DNA of 5,304 nt from an uncultured Saprospiraceae bacterium. Its GTDB lineage: Bacteria > Bacteroidota > Bacteroidia > Chitinophagales > Saprospiraceae. The notes under the pieces are model-generated. The model did not search any database. It saw nothing but the letters and a program-made list of their open reading frames with translations, and was not told where the DNA came from. Below are positions 1 through 5,254 of this stretch, in pieces (the stretch's first letter is position 1; every line of letters starts with the position of its first letter). The translations under genes and the position numbers were made by a program. The stretch covers positions 1-5,304 of the forward strand of contig CALHBW010000405.1 of the NCBI GenBank assembly GCA_937930625.1, given 5' to 3'.

Positions 1-263
1 GTCGTAACCGCCGAGAGCAGGTGAACGACTTTGCTCAAATCCGAATTGTGCCACACCACAAATACGGCAGTCACAAAAGTCATCACCATGCTCATCGCAG
101 CAGCTTTAGAGAAGCCTTCGTCTATTTTCAAGACAATCGAAAAACCTATCAAAAGGACAGCAAAGATTAATATATTCAAACCCATCTGCTCCTGCCAAAA
201 CAGAAAATGATAGGCAATGAGGGCTACAAGGACTAATAGATTGGAGAACTTGGTATTCTTCAT
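1..263 (-). CDS. Multi-pass membrane protein, DUF4153/DUF4173-like, N-terminal part (3' end outside window)
   Basis: The frame opens with ATG at 263-261 and stays open for 87 codons to the left edge, so the C-terminal part is missing. It starts MKNTKFSNLLVLVALIAYHF, then FLFWQEQMGLNILIFAVLLI and a hydrophobic stretch with MSMVMTFVTAVFVVW. This gives at least three predicted membrane helices at about residues 8-22, 30-47 and 58-75. A short hydrophobic helix, then F-W/Y-x-E/Q-x-x-G-L-N and a second helix is how I remember the N-termini of Bacteroidota DUF4153/DUF4173 proteins. Those are large inner-membrane proteins of unknown function, often found near PF13601-type regulators. The family call is from memory of this pattern, not a search. 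A promoter and operator candidate lie about 110-150 bases upstream. It could be another polytopic protein; that it is a real gene is fairly secure. Confidence 0.6.
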   Translation of the reverse strand, partial: MKNTKFSNLLVLVALIAYHFLFWQEQMGLNILIFAVLLIGFSIVLKIDEGFSKAAAMSMVMTFVTAVFVVWHNSDLSKVVHLLSAVT

Positions 264-292
264 GATTTTTAATTTAAATAGTGATTTATTTA

Positions 293-303
293 AAAGTACT
301 TTG
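293..303. promoter_or_regulatory. Extra AAAGTACTTTG half-operator near the DUF4153-like gene start
   Basis: The 11-mer AAAGTACTTTG here is identical to the one at 368-378 and differs by one base from that at 3601-3611. The expected inverted arm five bases downstream is degenerate: AAAAGTTA at 309-316 in place of CAAAGTAY. It lies 30 bases upstream of the ATG at 263. It may be a secondary binding site that adds to the main operator, or a decayed copy. Confidence 0.4.
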
Positions 304-326
304 TTTTTAAAAGTTAATTGAGTTTT

Positions 327-346
327 AAAAAACAGGCAAAGCCCGT
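327..346 (-). terminator. Terminator-like hairpin in the leader of the DUF4153-like gene
   Basis: Read on the minus strand, ACGGGC-TTT-GCCTGT forms a six-pair stem (one G-T pair) with a three-base loop, and runs straight into six T residues (332-327; the first T is also the last stem base). That is the shape of a small intrinsic terminator. No minus-strand gene ends here. The hairpin sits between the predicted promoter (371-413) and the start codon at 263, so it could act as an attenuator or be a chance structure. On the plus strand the stem has an A-C mismatch and is less convincing. Confidence 0.3.
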
Positions 347-370
347 GTCTGTGTTTTTTTGTGAATTAAA

Positions 371-413
371 GTACTTTGATTCGCAAAGTATATATAAAAA
401 ACGGTTTTGTCAA
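371..413 (-). promoter_or_regulatory. Promoter plus inverted-repeat operator for the DUF4153-like gene
   Basis: The inverted repeat GTACTTTG-ATTCG-CAAAGTAT spans 371-391: eight-base arms with one mismatch around a five-base spacer. On the minus strand the right arm reads TACTTTG, close to the Bacteroidota -7 element TAnnTTTG but one base shorter. A TTGACA at 413-408 lies upstream, with 20 bases between TTG and TA, in the -33 position. The operator would therefore cover the -7 element and the start site of a leftward transcript, the usual place for a repressor. The same arrangement recurs at 3604-3647 before the regulator operon. Confidence 0.5.
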
Positions 414-459
414 GTTAGTAGATGAAAATTTTCTATTGGTTTTATTTTTTTCGCGTTCC

Positions 460-491
460 TAAGGGAATAAGCAATTTTTCGTGTTCCCTTA
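460..491. repeat. Inverted repeat, eight-base arms
   Basis: TAAGGGAA (460-467) and TTCCCTTA (484-491) are perfect inverted copies around a 16-base spacer. The surrounding DNA also has an imperfect direct repeat: TTTTCGCGTTCC near 448-459 and TTTTCGTGTTCC near 476-487. No T-run follows closely, so I do not call it a terminator. Its role is unknown. Confidence 0.4.
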
Positions 492-620
492 AACCTGCTA
501 AATGGTCAATTCTGTTTTATTTTGAGTGGACTCACTACCGGTTTGTGATGCACTCAAAAATATTCGAGTTTTAGGTCTATTTCAGTCTAATTTTTAAAAG
601 GATAGAGTGGAAAAACCTTA

Positions 621-648
621 TTGCAATTGAACAAAAATAGGTAATTTG
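621..648 (+). promoter_or_regulatory. Candidate promoter of the oxidoreductase gene
   Basis: TTG at 621-623 is followed after 18 bases by TAATTTG at 642-648. This resembles the Bacteroidota TTG / TAnnTTTG promoter with a one-base-shorter -7 element. Transcription would start near 655 and give a leader of about 130 bases that contains the octamer array. Such short AT-rich matches arise easily by chance. Confidence 0.35.
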
Positions 649-734
649 CATCTCTTATTTATCAATTAATGTAATAAGACAAAAATAGCCTTACAACTCA
701 TCAATACATAAGGTTCTGATAAAGAGGATGTTAT

Positions 735-766
735 TTACTCATTTATTCATTTACTCATTTAGTCAT
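735..766 (+). repeat. Octamer array, unit TTACTCAT
   Basis: Four contiguous octamers read TTACTCAT, TTATTCAT, TTACTCAT, TTAGTCAT, followed by a run of TTAC units up to 781. The array ends about 20 bases before the chosen ATG at 788. The related unit TCACTCAT lies in the leader of the membrane protein gene (3548-3518, minus strand), in the same orientation relative to transcription. If an upstream ATG at 728 were used, the array would encode an unlikely Phe/Ser/Thr-rich leader peptide. Confidence 0.7.
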
Positions 767-787
767 TTTACTTACTTACTCAAATTT

Positions 788-2374
788 ATGGCAAAATTAC
801 CTGTTAAATCATACGCCCGCAACAAAGTCACCGACCAATACGACGCCATCGTTATCGGGTCGGGCATAGGAGGTATGGCTGCCGCCGGCTATCTCTCGAA
901 GCAAGGCAAAAAAGTCGTCGTATTAGAAAGAAATTATACACCGGGCGGTTTTACGCAGGTCTTCAAACGACGTGATTATGAGTGGGATGTAGGCATACAC
1001 TACATTGGTGATGTGCATCGTGAACATACGATGATTCGCAAGCAATTCGATTATCTCAGCGATGGCAAGCTCGAATGGGCATACATGGGCGATGTGTATG
1101 ACAAGGCATTTTTCGGAGATGATGTGTATGAATTTCGTAGCGGTCCGCAGGAGTTTGTAGAGCAGATGTGTGCATACTTTCCCGATGAAACAGAAGCGAT
1201 TGAGCGATATGTCGAGTTGATTTATGAGGCGCAGCGTTCGCAAGGGCGTTATTTTATGGAGAAAGCACTGCCAAAATTTGTCAGTAATTTGATGGGTGGC
1301 AGTATGCGAAAAAAAGCCCTCAATTACAATCGTACGACACTAGAAGTATTACGCGATTTGACGAATAATCAAAAACTTATCGCTGTACTCACCACCCAAT
1401 TTGGCGATTATGGTCTGCCACCCGCGCAGTCGAGTTTTATGATTCATTCGATGGTCGTGAAGCATTATTTGAATGGAGGGAGTTTTCCCATTGGTGGTTC
1501 ATCGCGACTTTTTGAAACGATATTGCCTACGGTTCAAAATGCAGGTGGCGAGGTTTATATTTCGGCAGAGGTCAAGGAAATTATTGTAAAAAATAATAAA
1601 GCAGCAGGTGTGCGAATGGAAGATGACCGCGAGATTCTCGCACCGCTTGTAATTAGTAGTGCGGGTATTTATAATACGTATAAAAAATTATTACCGACAT
1701 CAATTAGCGAAAAAAATGGTTTGGGAGCGCAAGCCGATAAAGTAGAACCTTCGGTTGGTCACGTTTGCCTTTACATTGGTTTCAAACATTCTACAGCAGA
1801 CCTTCAACTGGAAAAGCCGAACTTCTGGATATTCCCCGATAATTATGACCACGACAAAAATATTACTACTTACCTCGCCAATCCTGACGCCGAACTTCCC
1901 GTTGTGTATGTCTCTTTTCCGTCTGCAAAAGACCCGGATTGGGACAATCGCTATCCGGGCAGAGCCACCATTGATATTATCACGCTCGCGCCTTATGCTT
2001 GGTACAAAAAATGGGAGGGAACACGCTGGCACCACAGAGGCGAAGAGTACGAAGCAGCAAAAGAAAAGCTCTCCCAACGCTTGCTCGAAACACTTTATCG
2101 TCATGCGCCACAGTTGCGCGGCAAGGTCGATTATTACGAACTTTCGACACCACTCAGCACACAGCATTTTGCCAATTATCAATCAGGCGAATTGTACGGC
2201 ATCAATCACACGCCGGAGCGATTTGAGCAGCGATTTTTGCGTCCGCAAACGCCCATTAAGAATCTTTATTTGACAGGACAAGATGTGATTAGTTGTGGTA
2301 TAGGCGGTGCATTGGCAGGTGGGCTGTTGACGGCTTCGGCGATTTTGAAGAAAAATTTGATGAAGGAGTTGTGA
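788..2374 (+). CDS. FAD-dependent oxidoreductase, phytoene desaturase / retinol saturase (CrtI/CrtISO/RetSat) superfamily
   Basis: This 528-residue flavoprotein has an N-terminal Rossmann fold: YDAIVIGSGIGGMAAAG gives GxGxxG at residues 24-29, and the acidic residue after strand 2 is E47 in VVVLERN. A PGGF segment and a conserved D-x-G-x-H-Y-I-G patch (68-75) follow, as in the carotenoid isomerase/retinol saturase branch. The C-terminus (492-520) has NLYLTGQDVISCGIGGALAG, the second FAD contact typical of this branch. Relatives desaturate, isomerise or saturate polyene chains such as carotenoids and retinol; the substrate here cannot be read from sequence. The length fits a complete enzyme, with no signal peptide, so it is probably cytosolic or at the inner membrane face. 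The ATG at 788 is preferred over 728 because the 20 extra residues would be encoded by an octamer repeat and the conserved region starts near residue 18. No other carotenoid gene is nearby. Confidence 0.9.
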   Translation: MAKLPVKSYARNKVTDQYDAIVIGSGIGGMAAAGYLSKQGKKVVVLERNYTPGGFTQVFKRRDYEWDVGIHYIGDVHREHTMIRKQFDYLSDGKLEWAYMGDVYDKAFFGDDVYEFRSGPQEFVEQMCAYFPDETEAIERYVELIYEAQRSQGRYFMEKALPKFVSNLMGGSMRKKALNYNRTTLEVLRDLTNNQKLIAVLTTQFGDYGLPPAQSSFMIHSMVVKHYLNGGSFPIGGSSRLFETILPTVQNAGGEVYISAEVKEIIVKNNKAAGVRMEDDREILAPLVISSAGIYNTYKKLLPTSISEKNGLGAQADKVEPSVGHVCLYIGFKHSTADLQLEKPNFWIFPDNYDHDKNITTYLANPDAELPVVYVSFPSAKDPDWDNRYPGRATIDIITLAPYAWYKKWEGTRWHHRGEEYEAAKEKLSQRLLETLYRHAPQLRGKVDYYELSTPLSTQHFANYQSGELYGINHTPERFEQRFLRPQTPIKNLYLTGQDVISCGIGGALAGGLLTASAILKKNLMKEL

Positions 2375-2380
2375 AAATAG

Positions 2381-2409
2381 TTGCGGGTTACGAGTTGCGA
2401 GTTAGCGAG
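2381..2409 (+). repeat. Degenerate heptamer array, unit TTRCGAG
   Basis: Directly after the oxidoreductase stop come TTGCGGG, TTACGAG, TTGCGAG and TTAGCGAG, that is three heptamers and one octamer. It is noncoding. It belongs to the same class of short-period arrays seen in the other gaps of this window, but its unit is different. Confidence 0.6.
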
Positions 2410-2414
2410 TTTTA

Positions 2415-2434
2415 TTTTTTCGCGAAGCAAAAAA
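2415..2434. terminator. Possible bidirectional terminator between convergent genes
   Basis: TTTTTT (2415-2420) can pair with AAAAAA (2429-2434), with an inner GC/GC pair around a GAA loop and one bulged C. On either strand the stem ends in a T-run. It lies where the rightward oxidoreductase and the leftward regulator operon converge, so a two-way terminator is expected here. The stem is nearly all A-T and weak. Confidence 0.3.
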
Positions 2435-2444
2435 CAACCATATA

Positions 2445-2524
2445 ACAATGAAGCAATCGAACAATGAAGCAATACAACCATAAAACAATCGAACAATGAA
2501 ACAATCGAACAATGAAGCAATAAA
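2445..2524. repeat. Array of ten octamers, units ACAATGAA / RCAATCGA
   Basis: Ten consecutive octamers fill this stretch without an indel: ACAATGAA, GCAATCGA, ACAATGAA, GCAATACA, ACCATAAA, ACAATCGA, ACAATGAA, ACAATCGA, ACAATGAA, GCAATAAA. Two main units partly alternate, giving a 16-base higher-order pattern in the first half. The array ends three bases before the stop codon of the winged-helix regulator. There are no unique spacers, so it is not CRISPR. Its length may vary by replication slippage. Confidence 0.85.
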
Positions 2525-2527
2525 ACA

Positions 2528-2827
2528 TCACTCCCTCCCTTTCAACAATTCCTCCAAAGCATCAAGATGGTCTTTAAAGGCTTGTCGTCCAACAGGCGTA
2601 GCGGCGTAGGAAGTTTGGGGTTTGCGCCCGACGAAGCTTTTACGTACTTCGATAAACTTATTTTCCTCTAATCTAGATAAATGGCTAGCAAGGTTGCCGT
2701 CCGTCGCGCCCATTTCTTCTTTGAGCGTTTTGAACGTCACCCAGTCATTCACCATCAATAAGGACATGATTGCCAGTCGTTTGTGATTGTCAAAAACCTT
2801 ATTGAGTTTTTGTAAAACGTCTTTCAT
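2528..2827 (-). CDS. Winged-helix transcriptional regulator, PF13601 (HTH_34) type
   Basis: This 99-residue protein is one winged helix-turn-helix domain. It starts MKDVLQKLNKVFDNHKRLAI, a first helix of the form found in ArsR/MarR-related one-domain regulators. The helix-turn-helix lies at about residues 31-53 (TFKTLKEEMGATDGNLASHL), and the wing at 60-78 contains VRKSFVGRKPQTSYAATPVG. The segment TDGNLASHLxxLE-x-x-x-(F/Y)-(I/V)-E-V-x-K-S-F-V-G-R-(K/R)-P is the signature of this family. No metal-binding cysteines or ligand domain are visible. The start is fixed by homology and by the ATGA overlap with the membrane protein gene upstream, which suggests translational coupling. A longer frame to 2896 only adds sequence that overlaps that gene. 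It probably binds the inverted repeats at 3604-3624 and 371-391; this is inference from position. Confidence 0.88.
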   Translation of the reverse strand: MKDVLQKLNKVFDNHKRLAIMSLLMVNDWVTFKTLKEEMGATDGNLASHLSRLEENKFIEVRKSFVGRKPQTSYAATPVGRQAFKDHLDALEELLKGRE

Positions 2828-3471
2828 TCGCGCTCGTATTTGAAGTACATGTATGCACCATAAACGATGTGCAACACACCGAATCCGAGCATCCAAAATT
2901 GCAAGCCATAACCGGGAAAATATGCTGCCAACAAACCAAGCAACATCTCACAGCCACCCAACCAACGAATCTCGTTGAGCGTGTACATACCGCCTGCATA
3001 TAATGCCAATCCGTAAAAAATTAACATGCCCGGAGCGACCATTCCAAAGTGTCCTTTGGTCAGCATAATCAGGCAAAACAAACCGCCTACCGCCATCGGT
3101 ACAGCAGAGTTGAACGCCAATTTTCGAGAGGCTTTTGTCCAGATTTTTTTACCACTCTTTTTGGCTTTTCTATTGGTAAAATACAAACCAAACAAAAAAG
3201 CAAAGAGCATGACCAAACCCGCATCAAGTATGAGGAAAGTCAGCGGACTCATCCCCCATTTTTCAGCCGGAAAATCAATGAGGGCTTGCCTTTCACTAAA
3301 TGAAAATCTATCCATTCCCAAGTAGGCTGCCATCGCAAACGCGCCTATCAATGCGACAATTCCCGCAGATATACCCGACAAACCGCTTAAAGACAAAAAG
3401 CGCGTAGAACGCTCCATCATTGAGCGAATTTCGTTAAGATTAGCTAAGTGTTCTTCGTGTCTGCTTGTCAT
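2824..3471 (-). CDS. Six-TM membrane protein co-transcribed with the winged-helix regulator
   Basis: The 215-residue protein has a short charged N-terminus with the segment LNEIRSMMERSTRFLSLSGL, then six predicted helices at about residues 28-51, 75-98, 119-137, 142-163, 168-186 and 188-209. The loop at 99-118 is strongly basic (RKAKKSGKKIWTKASRK) and should be cytoplasmic. That puts both ends inside, in agreement with the positive-inside rule. I recognise the IMERSxRFLSLSGLSGI-like start from Bacteroidota membrane proteins found beside winged-helix regulators, but I know of no assigned function. The ATG at 3471 is preferred to a TTG two codons upstream. Its stop overlaps the regulator start by four bases (ATGA), so the two form one operon. 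A role in signalling to the regulator, or as its target, is inference. Confidence 0.82.
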   Translation of the reverse strand: MTSRHEEHLANLNEIRSMMERSTRFLSLSGLSGISAGIVALIGAFAMAAYLGMDRFSFSERQALIDFPAEKWGMSPLTFLILDAGLVMLFAFLFGLYFTNRKAKKSGKKIWTKASRKLAFNSAVPMAVGGLFCLIMLTKGHFGMVAPGMLIFYGLALYAGGMYTLNEIRWLGGCEMLLGLLAAYFPGYGLQFWMLGFGVLHIVYGAYMYFKYERE

Positions 3472-3482
3472 TAGCAATGCTT

Positions 3483-3548
3483 AAATGGTGAAATGATGAA
3501 ATGCTACAATAGTTTTAATGAGTGAATGAGTGAATTTTGAATGAGTGA
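3483..3548 (-). repeat. Octamer repeats in the leader of the membrane protein/regulator operon
   Basis: Plus-strand units AAATGGTG, AAATGATG, AAATGCTA occupy 3483-3506, and ATGAGTGA occurs at 3518-3525, 3526-3533 and 3541-3548, the last after a seven-base unit. Read along the transcript, the second group is TCACTCAT, close to the TTACTCAT unit before the oxidoreductase at 735-766. Both arrays are in the 5' leader and in the same sense orientation. Confidence 0.6.
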
Positions 3549-3590
3549 ATAGTTTTACCACTAAAAAATACTGCAAAATTAAATTGGTTT

Positions 3591-3647
3591 CACTTTTCAA
3601 AAAGTGCTTTGTTGTGCAAAGTACGGATTTTATGGGAGAAAATCCAA
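3591..3647 (-). promoter_or_regulatory. Promoter plus inverted-repeat operator of the membrane protein/regulator operon
   Basis: The inverted repeat GTGCTTTG-TTGTG-CAAAGTAC spans 3604-3624, with eight-base arms, one mismatch and a five-base spacer, as at 371-391. On the minus strand the right arm gives TACTTTG, and TTG at 3647-3645 lies 21 bases upstream, so a Bacteroidota-type promoter overlaps the operator. A further hairpin, CACTTTT-CA-AAAAGTG (3591-3606), shares bases with the left arm and may be a third half-site. The predicted start site lies about 140 bases before the ATG at 3471. Autoregulation by the winged-helix protein is the likely purpose. Confidence 0.5.
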
Positions 3648-3736
3648 ATAATAAGAGCATTGGAATTGCAAAAGCCTATCGTAATGCCTTCGGCTACAAG
3701 GAAAATGGAAAATGGAATTTGGTATTTGTTTTTTAG
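3632..3736 (+). other. Doubtful 34-codon ORF next to the operator
   Basis: The frame reads MGENPNNKSIGIAKAYRNAF and ends with residues encoded by the heptamer array, then TAG at 3734-3736. The first two thirds have a protein-like composition, the ATG lies seven bases after the operator, and no upstream gene reads into it. It could be a small divergent gene under the same operator, a 5' remnant of a gene cut off by the repeat array, or chance. I recognise no family. Confidence 0.2.
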
Positions 3737-3776
3737 AATTTGGAATTTGGTATTTGTTATTTGGAATTTGTTATTT
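3700..3776. repeat. Array of eleven in-phase heptamers, consensus GGAATTT
   Basis: Eleven heptamers without an indel: GGAAAAT, GGAAAAT, GGAATTT, GGTATTT, GTTTTTT, AGAATTT, GGAATTT, GGTATTT, GTTATTT, GGAATTT, GTTATTT. The last units overlap the stop codon of the TPR gene (TAA at 3773-3771), so the array also supplies the final Lys and stop. On the transcript strand it reads as repeated CCAAATT / ACAAATA. Confidence 0.85.
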
Positions 3777-5243
3777 GACTCTATTGAGTCCCGCTTTGGC
3801 TTTTTGATGCAGCCCGTTGCGATACTCGTCAGGATAGAGGGAAAGACATTTTTGATAATAGAGGCGAGCTTGGGCAAGTTTGGCTTGCGATTCGTGGATA
3901 TTGCCTGTTTTTAGGGCTGCATTGCAGGCAAAATACCATGATTCGTCCTCGCCTTCATGGATGGTTTGTTGGTAAAAATGGATAGCTTCGTCGAGCTGAT
4001 TCATTTTGTGATGAATCCGCCCCAGACGATACGAGAACTCTACTCGCTGGCGTTTGGTATCGAAATCTCGCGTTGTTTTGTTGCCCAAAACGGCTAAGGC
4101 TTTTTCATAATATCCACCATCACACAAGAGTCTTGCTTTGATGAGGTCTTGGTGCGGCAGAGGTCCTTGTGTGGCTTCGAGATGGGCTTTGGCATCGTCT
4201 TCAATGATGGCTTTGCCCTTTGTGCGGCAGTGCAGCATTTGAGTTTGATAACCTTTTATATCACCAAAAAGCAATTCATACCAACCCAATTTTTGGTAGG
4301 CATCTTTGATATAATTTTGTCCTTGAAAATTATCGACGTATTTCTGCAAATAGATATTCGCATCAGCATCTAAGCGATACAGTTTTGCGAAGCCGAGCAT
4401 ATAATCCAAATAGTCAAATTTGTGGTATTGCGGTCCGCGCGGCGCATTTTCCAATAATCGAATCGCCTCATCATTGCGACCTGTGTGCAGGGCGACATTC
4501 GCAAGAATAAATGTTGCCAAAGGATTATTTTCCACCTCAATATTGGCTTCGTGTACGAGTTGCCATGATTCAGAATTATTGTTGCCAACGTGCATCATCA
4601 AGAGTGCGTACATCACCACCGTCTCCGTACCAAATAAAAAATCCGGTTCCGTCTTTGCGTAGGCGATGACCTCTTTCAATTCGTTTGTTCCTTGCTCCAG
4701 CGTACCTTCCATCCCGACCATTTTCATGACCCATTTGTAATTGTCGGGTATCGTGCCGATGATAGAATGAAGCAAGCCGAGCGTCTTTTTATTCGCCATA
4801 AAATCGGGGTATTTTTGAGCGTTTTCTTCAAGGAGTTTGTAGGCGCGACGGACTTCGCGGGCAGCGGTGATGTTTTCCTCAAATTTCAATCGCGCCAATG
4901 CCCAGTGAAGCGTGATTTCTGCTTGGGTATAGAGGTAATACGGCGAATTGGAATTGCCGGAACGAATACGTTTGAGACGACGTTCTTTATTGACTTCGAG
5001 GCGGTCAAATTCTGCTTTATCTTCGTTGATAAAAATCGTAAAAAAGTCAATATAATCTTCAATTAAAAGCGGCAGCAGATTGTCAGGATTTTGGCTTTTT
5101 TCGTAGGTGAGTTGGGTGCGGGCTTCATCAAGGCGGAGGCTAAGGCTGAGTTCGTAGGCACTTTCTACATTGGGGCTAAATTCAAATATACCTTCGGCAC
5201 GTAATGCAAAGGTATTTATCAGAAGAATCATCACCAAAGCCAT
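3771..5243 (-). CDS. Secreted or membrane-anchored tetratricopeptide repeat protein
   Basis: From ATG at 5243 the protein has 490 residues. MALVMILLINTFALRAEG looks like the hydrophobic core and cleavage region of a signal peptide (about residues 1-16), but it lacks the usual basic residues in front. The rest is alpha-helical. TPR-like pairs are clearest at about 240-268 (LATFILANVALHTGRNDEAI), 402-433 (YRLGRIHHKMNQLDEAIHFY) and 436-473. The middle (154-189) has TLGLLHSIIGTIPDNYKW and GMEGTLEQGTNEL, a pattern that recalls the TTC39/Iml2 (DUF3808) family, where a hydrophobic helix and a G-x-x-G-x-x-x-G-x-x-x-L segment precede a run of TPRs. That link is tentative. No catalytic motif is seen; a scaffold role in the periplasm is plausible. 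A GTG at 5246 is an alternative start, and the frame stays open to the right edge through the palindrome, so the true N-terminus is uncertain. Confidence 0.8.
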   Translation of the reverse strand: MALVMILLINTFALRAEGIFEFSPNVESAYELSLSLRLDEARTQLTYEKSQNPDNLLPLLIEDYIDFFTIFINEDKAEFDRLEVNKERRLKRIRSGNSNSPYYLYTQAEITLHWALARLKFEENITAAREVRRAYKLLEENAQKYPDFMANKKTLGLLHSIIGTIPDNYKWVMKMVGMEGTLEQGTNELKEVIAYAKTEPDFLFGTETVVMYALLMMHVGNNNSESWQLVHEANIEVENNPLATFILANVALHTGRNDEAIRLLENAPRGPQYHKFDYLDYMLGFAKLYRLDADANIYLQKYVDNFQGQNYIKDAYQKLGWYELLFGDIKGYQTQMLHCRTKGKAIIEDDAKAHLEATQGPLPHQDLIKARLLCDGGYYEKALAVLGNKTTRDFDTKRQRVEFSYRLGRIHHKMNQLDEAIHFYQQTIHEGEDESWYFACNAALKTGNIHESQAKLAQARLYYQKCLSLYPDEYRNGLHQKAKAGLNRVK

Positions 5244-5254
5244 CACAAAAACGC

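Larger units (their letters stand above)
264..787. other. 524-base divergent intergenic region
   Basis: This AT-rich stretch separates the leftward membrane protein gene from the rightward oxidoreductase gene. I see no protein gene, tRNA or rRNA in it. From left to right it holds an AAAGTACTTTG element (293-303), a terminator-like hairpin (327-346), an operator/promoter candidate (371-413), an inverted repeat (460-491), a small palindrome TGAGT-GG-ACTCA (523-534), a plus-strand promoter candidate (621-648) and an octamer array (735-766). Its length suggests two independent promoters rather than one shared one. Confidence 0.7.

Noticed and set aside
523..534. Small palindrome TGAGT-GG-ACTCA as an operator
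   Set aside because: It is a single copy, short and not near a recognisable promoter, so chance is a sufficient explanation.
728..787. N-terminal extension of the oxidoreductase from an ATG at 728
   Set aside because: The 20 extra residues are encoded by the TTACTCAT octamer array and do not resemble a functional leader; the conserved FAD domain begins shortly after the ATG at 788.
1700..2182. 160-codon minus-strand ORF inside the oxidoreductase gene
   Set aside because: It is antisense to well-conserved coding sequence, Cys/Ile/Phe-rich, and has no recognisable domain.
1755..2273. 172-codon plus-strand ORF in another frame of the oxidoreductase gene
   Set aside because: It is a frame-shifted shadow of the flavoprotein, whose own frame is intact from start to stop.
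2266..2520. 84-codon minus-strand ORF across the octamer array
   Set aside because: Its N-terminal half is a translation of the repeat and its C-terminal half is antisense to the oxidoreductase.
2445..2524. CRISPR array
   Set aside because: The units are 8 bases long and contiguous, with no unique spacers and no cas genes nearby.
2828..2896. Upstream extension of the winged-helix regulator
   Set aside because: It would overlap the membrane protein gene by 73 bases. The family start is MKDVLQKL, and the ATGA junction explains the gene order.
4692..5066. 124-codon plus-strand ORF opposite the TPR gene
   Set aside because: It is antisense to the TPR gene, with Phe-rich composition typical of the complement of helical coding sequence.
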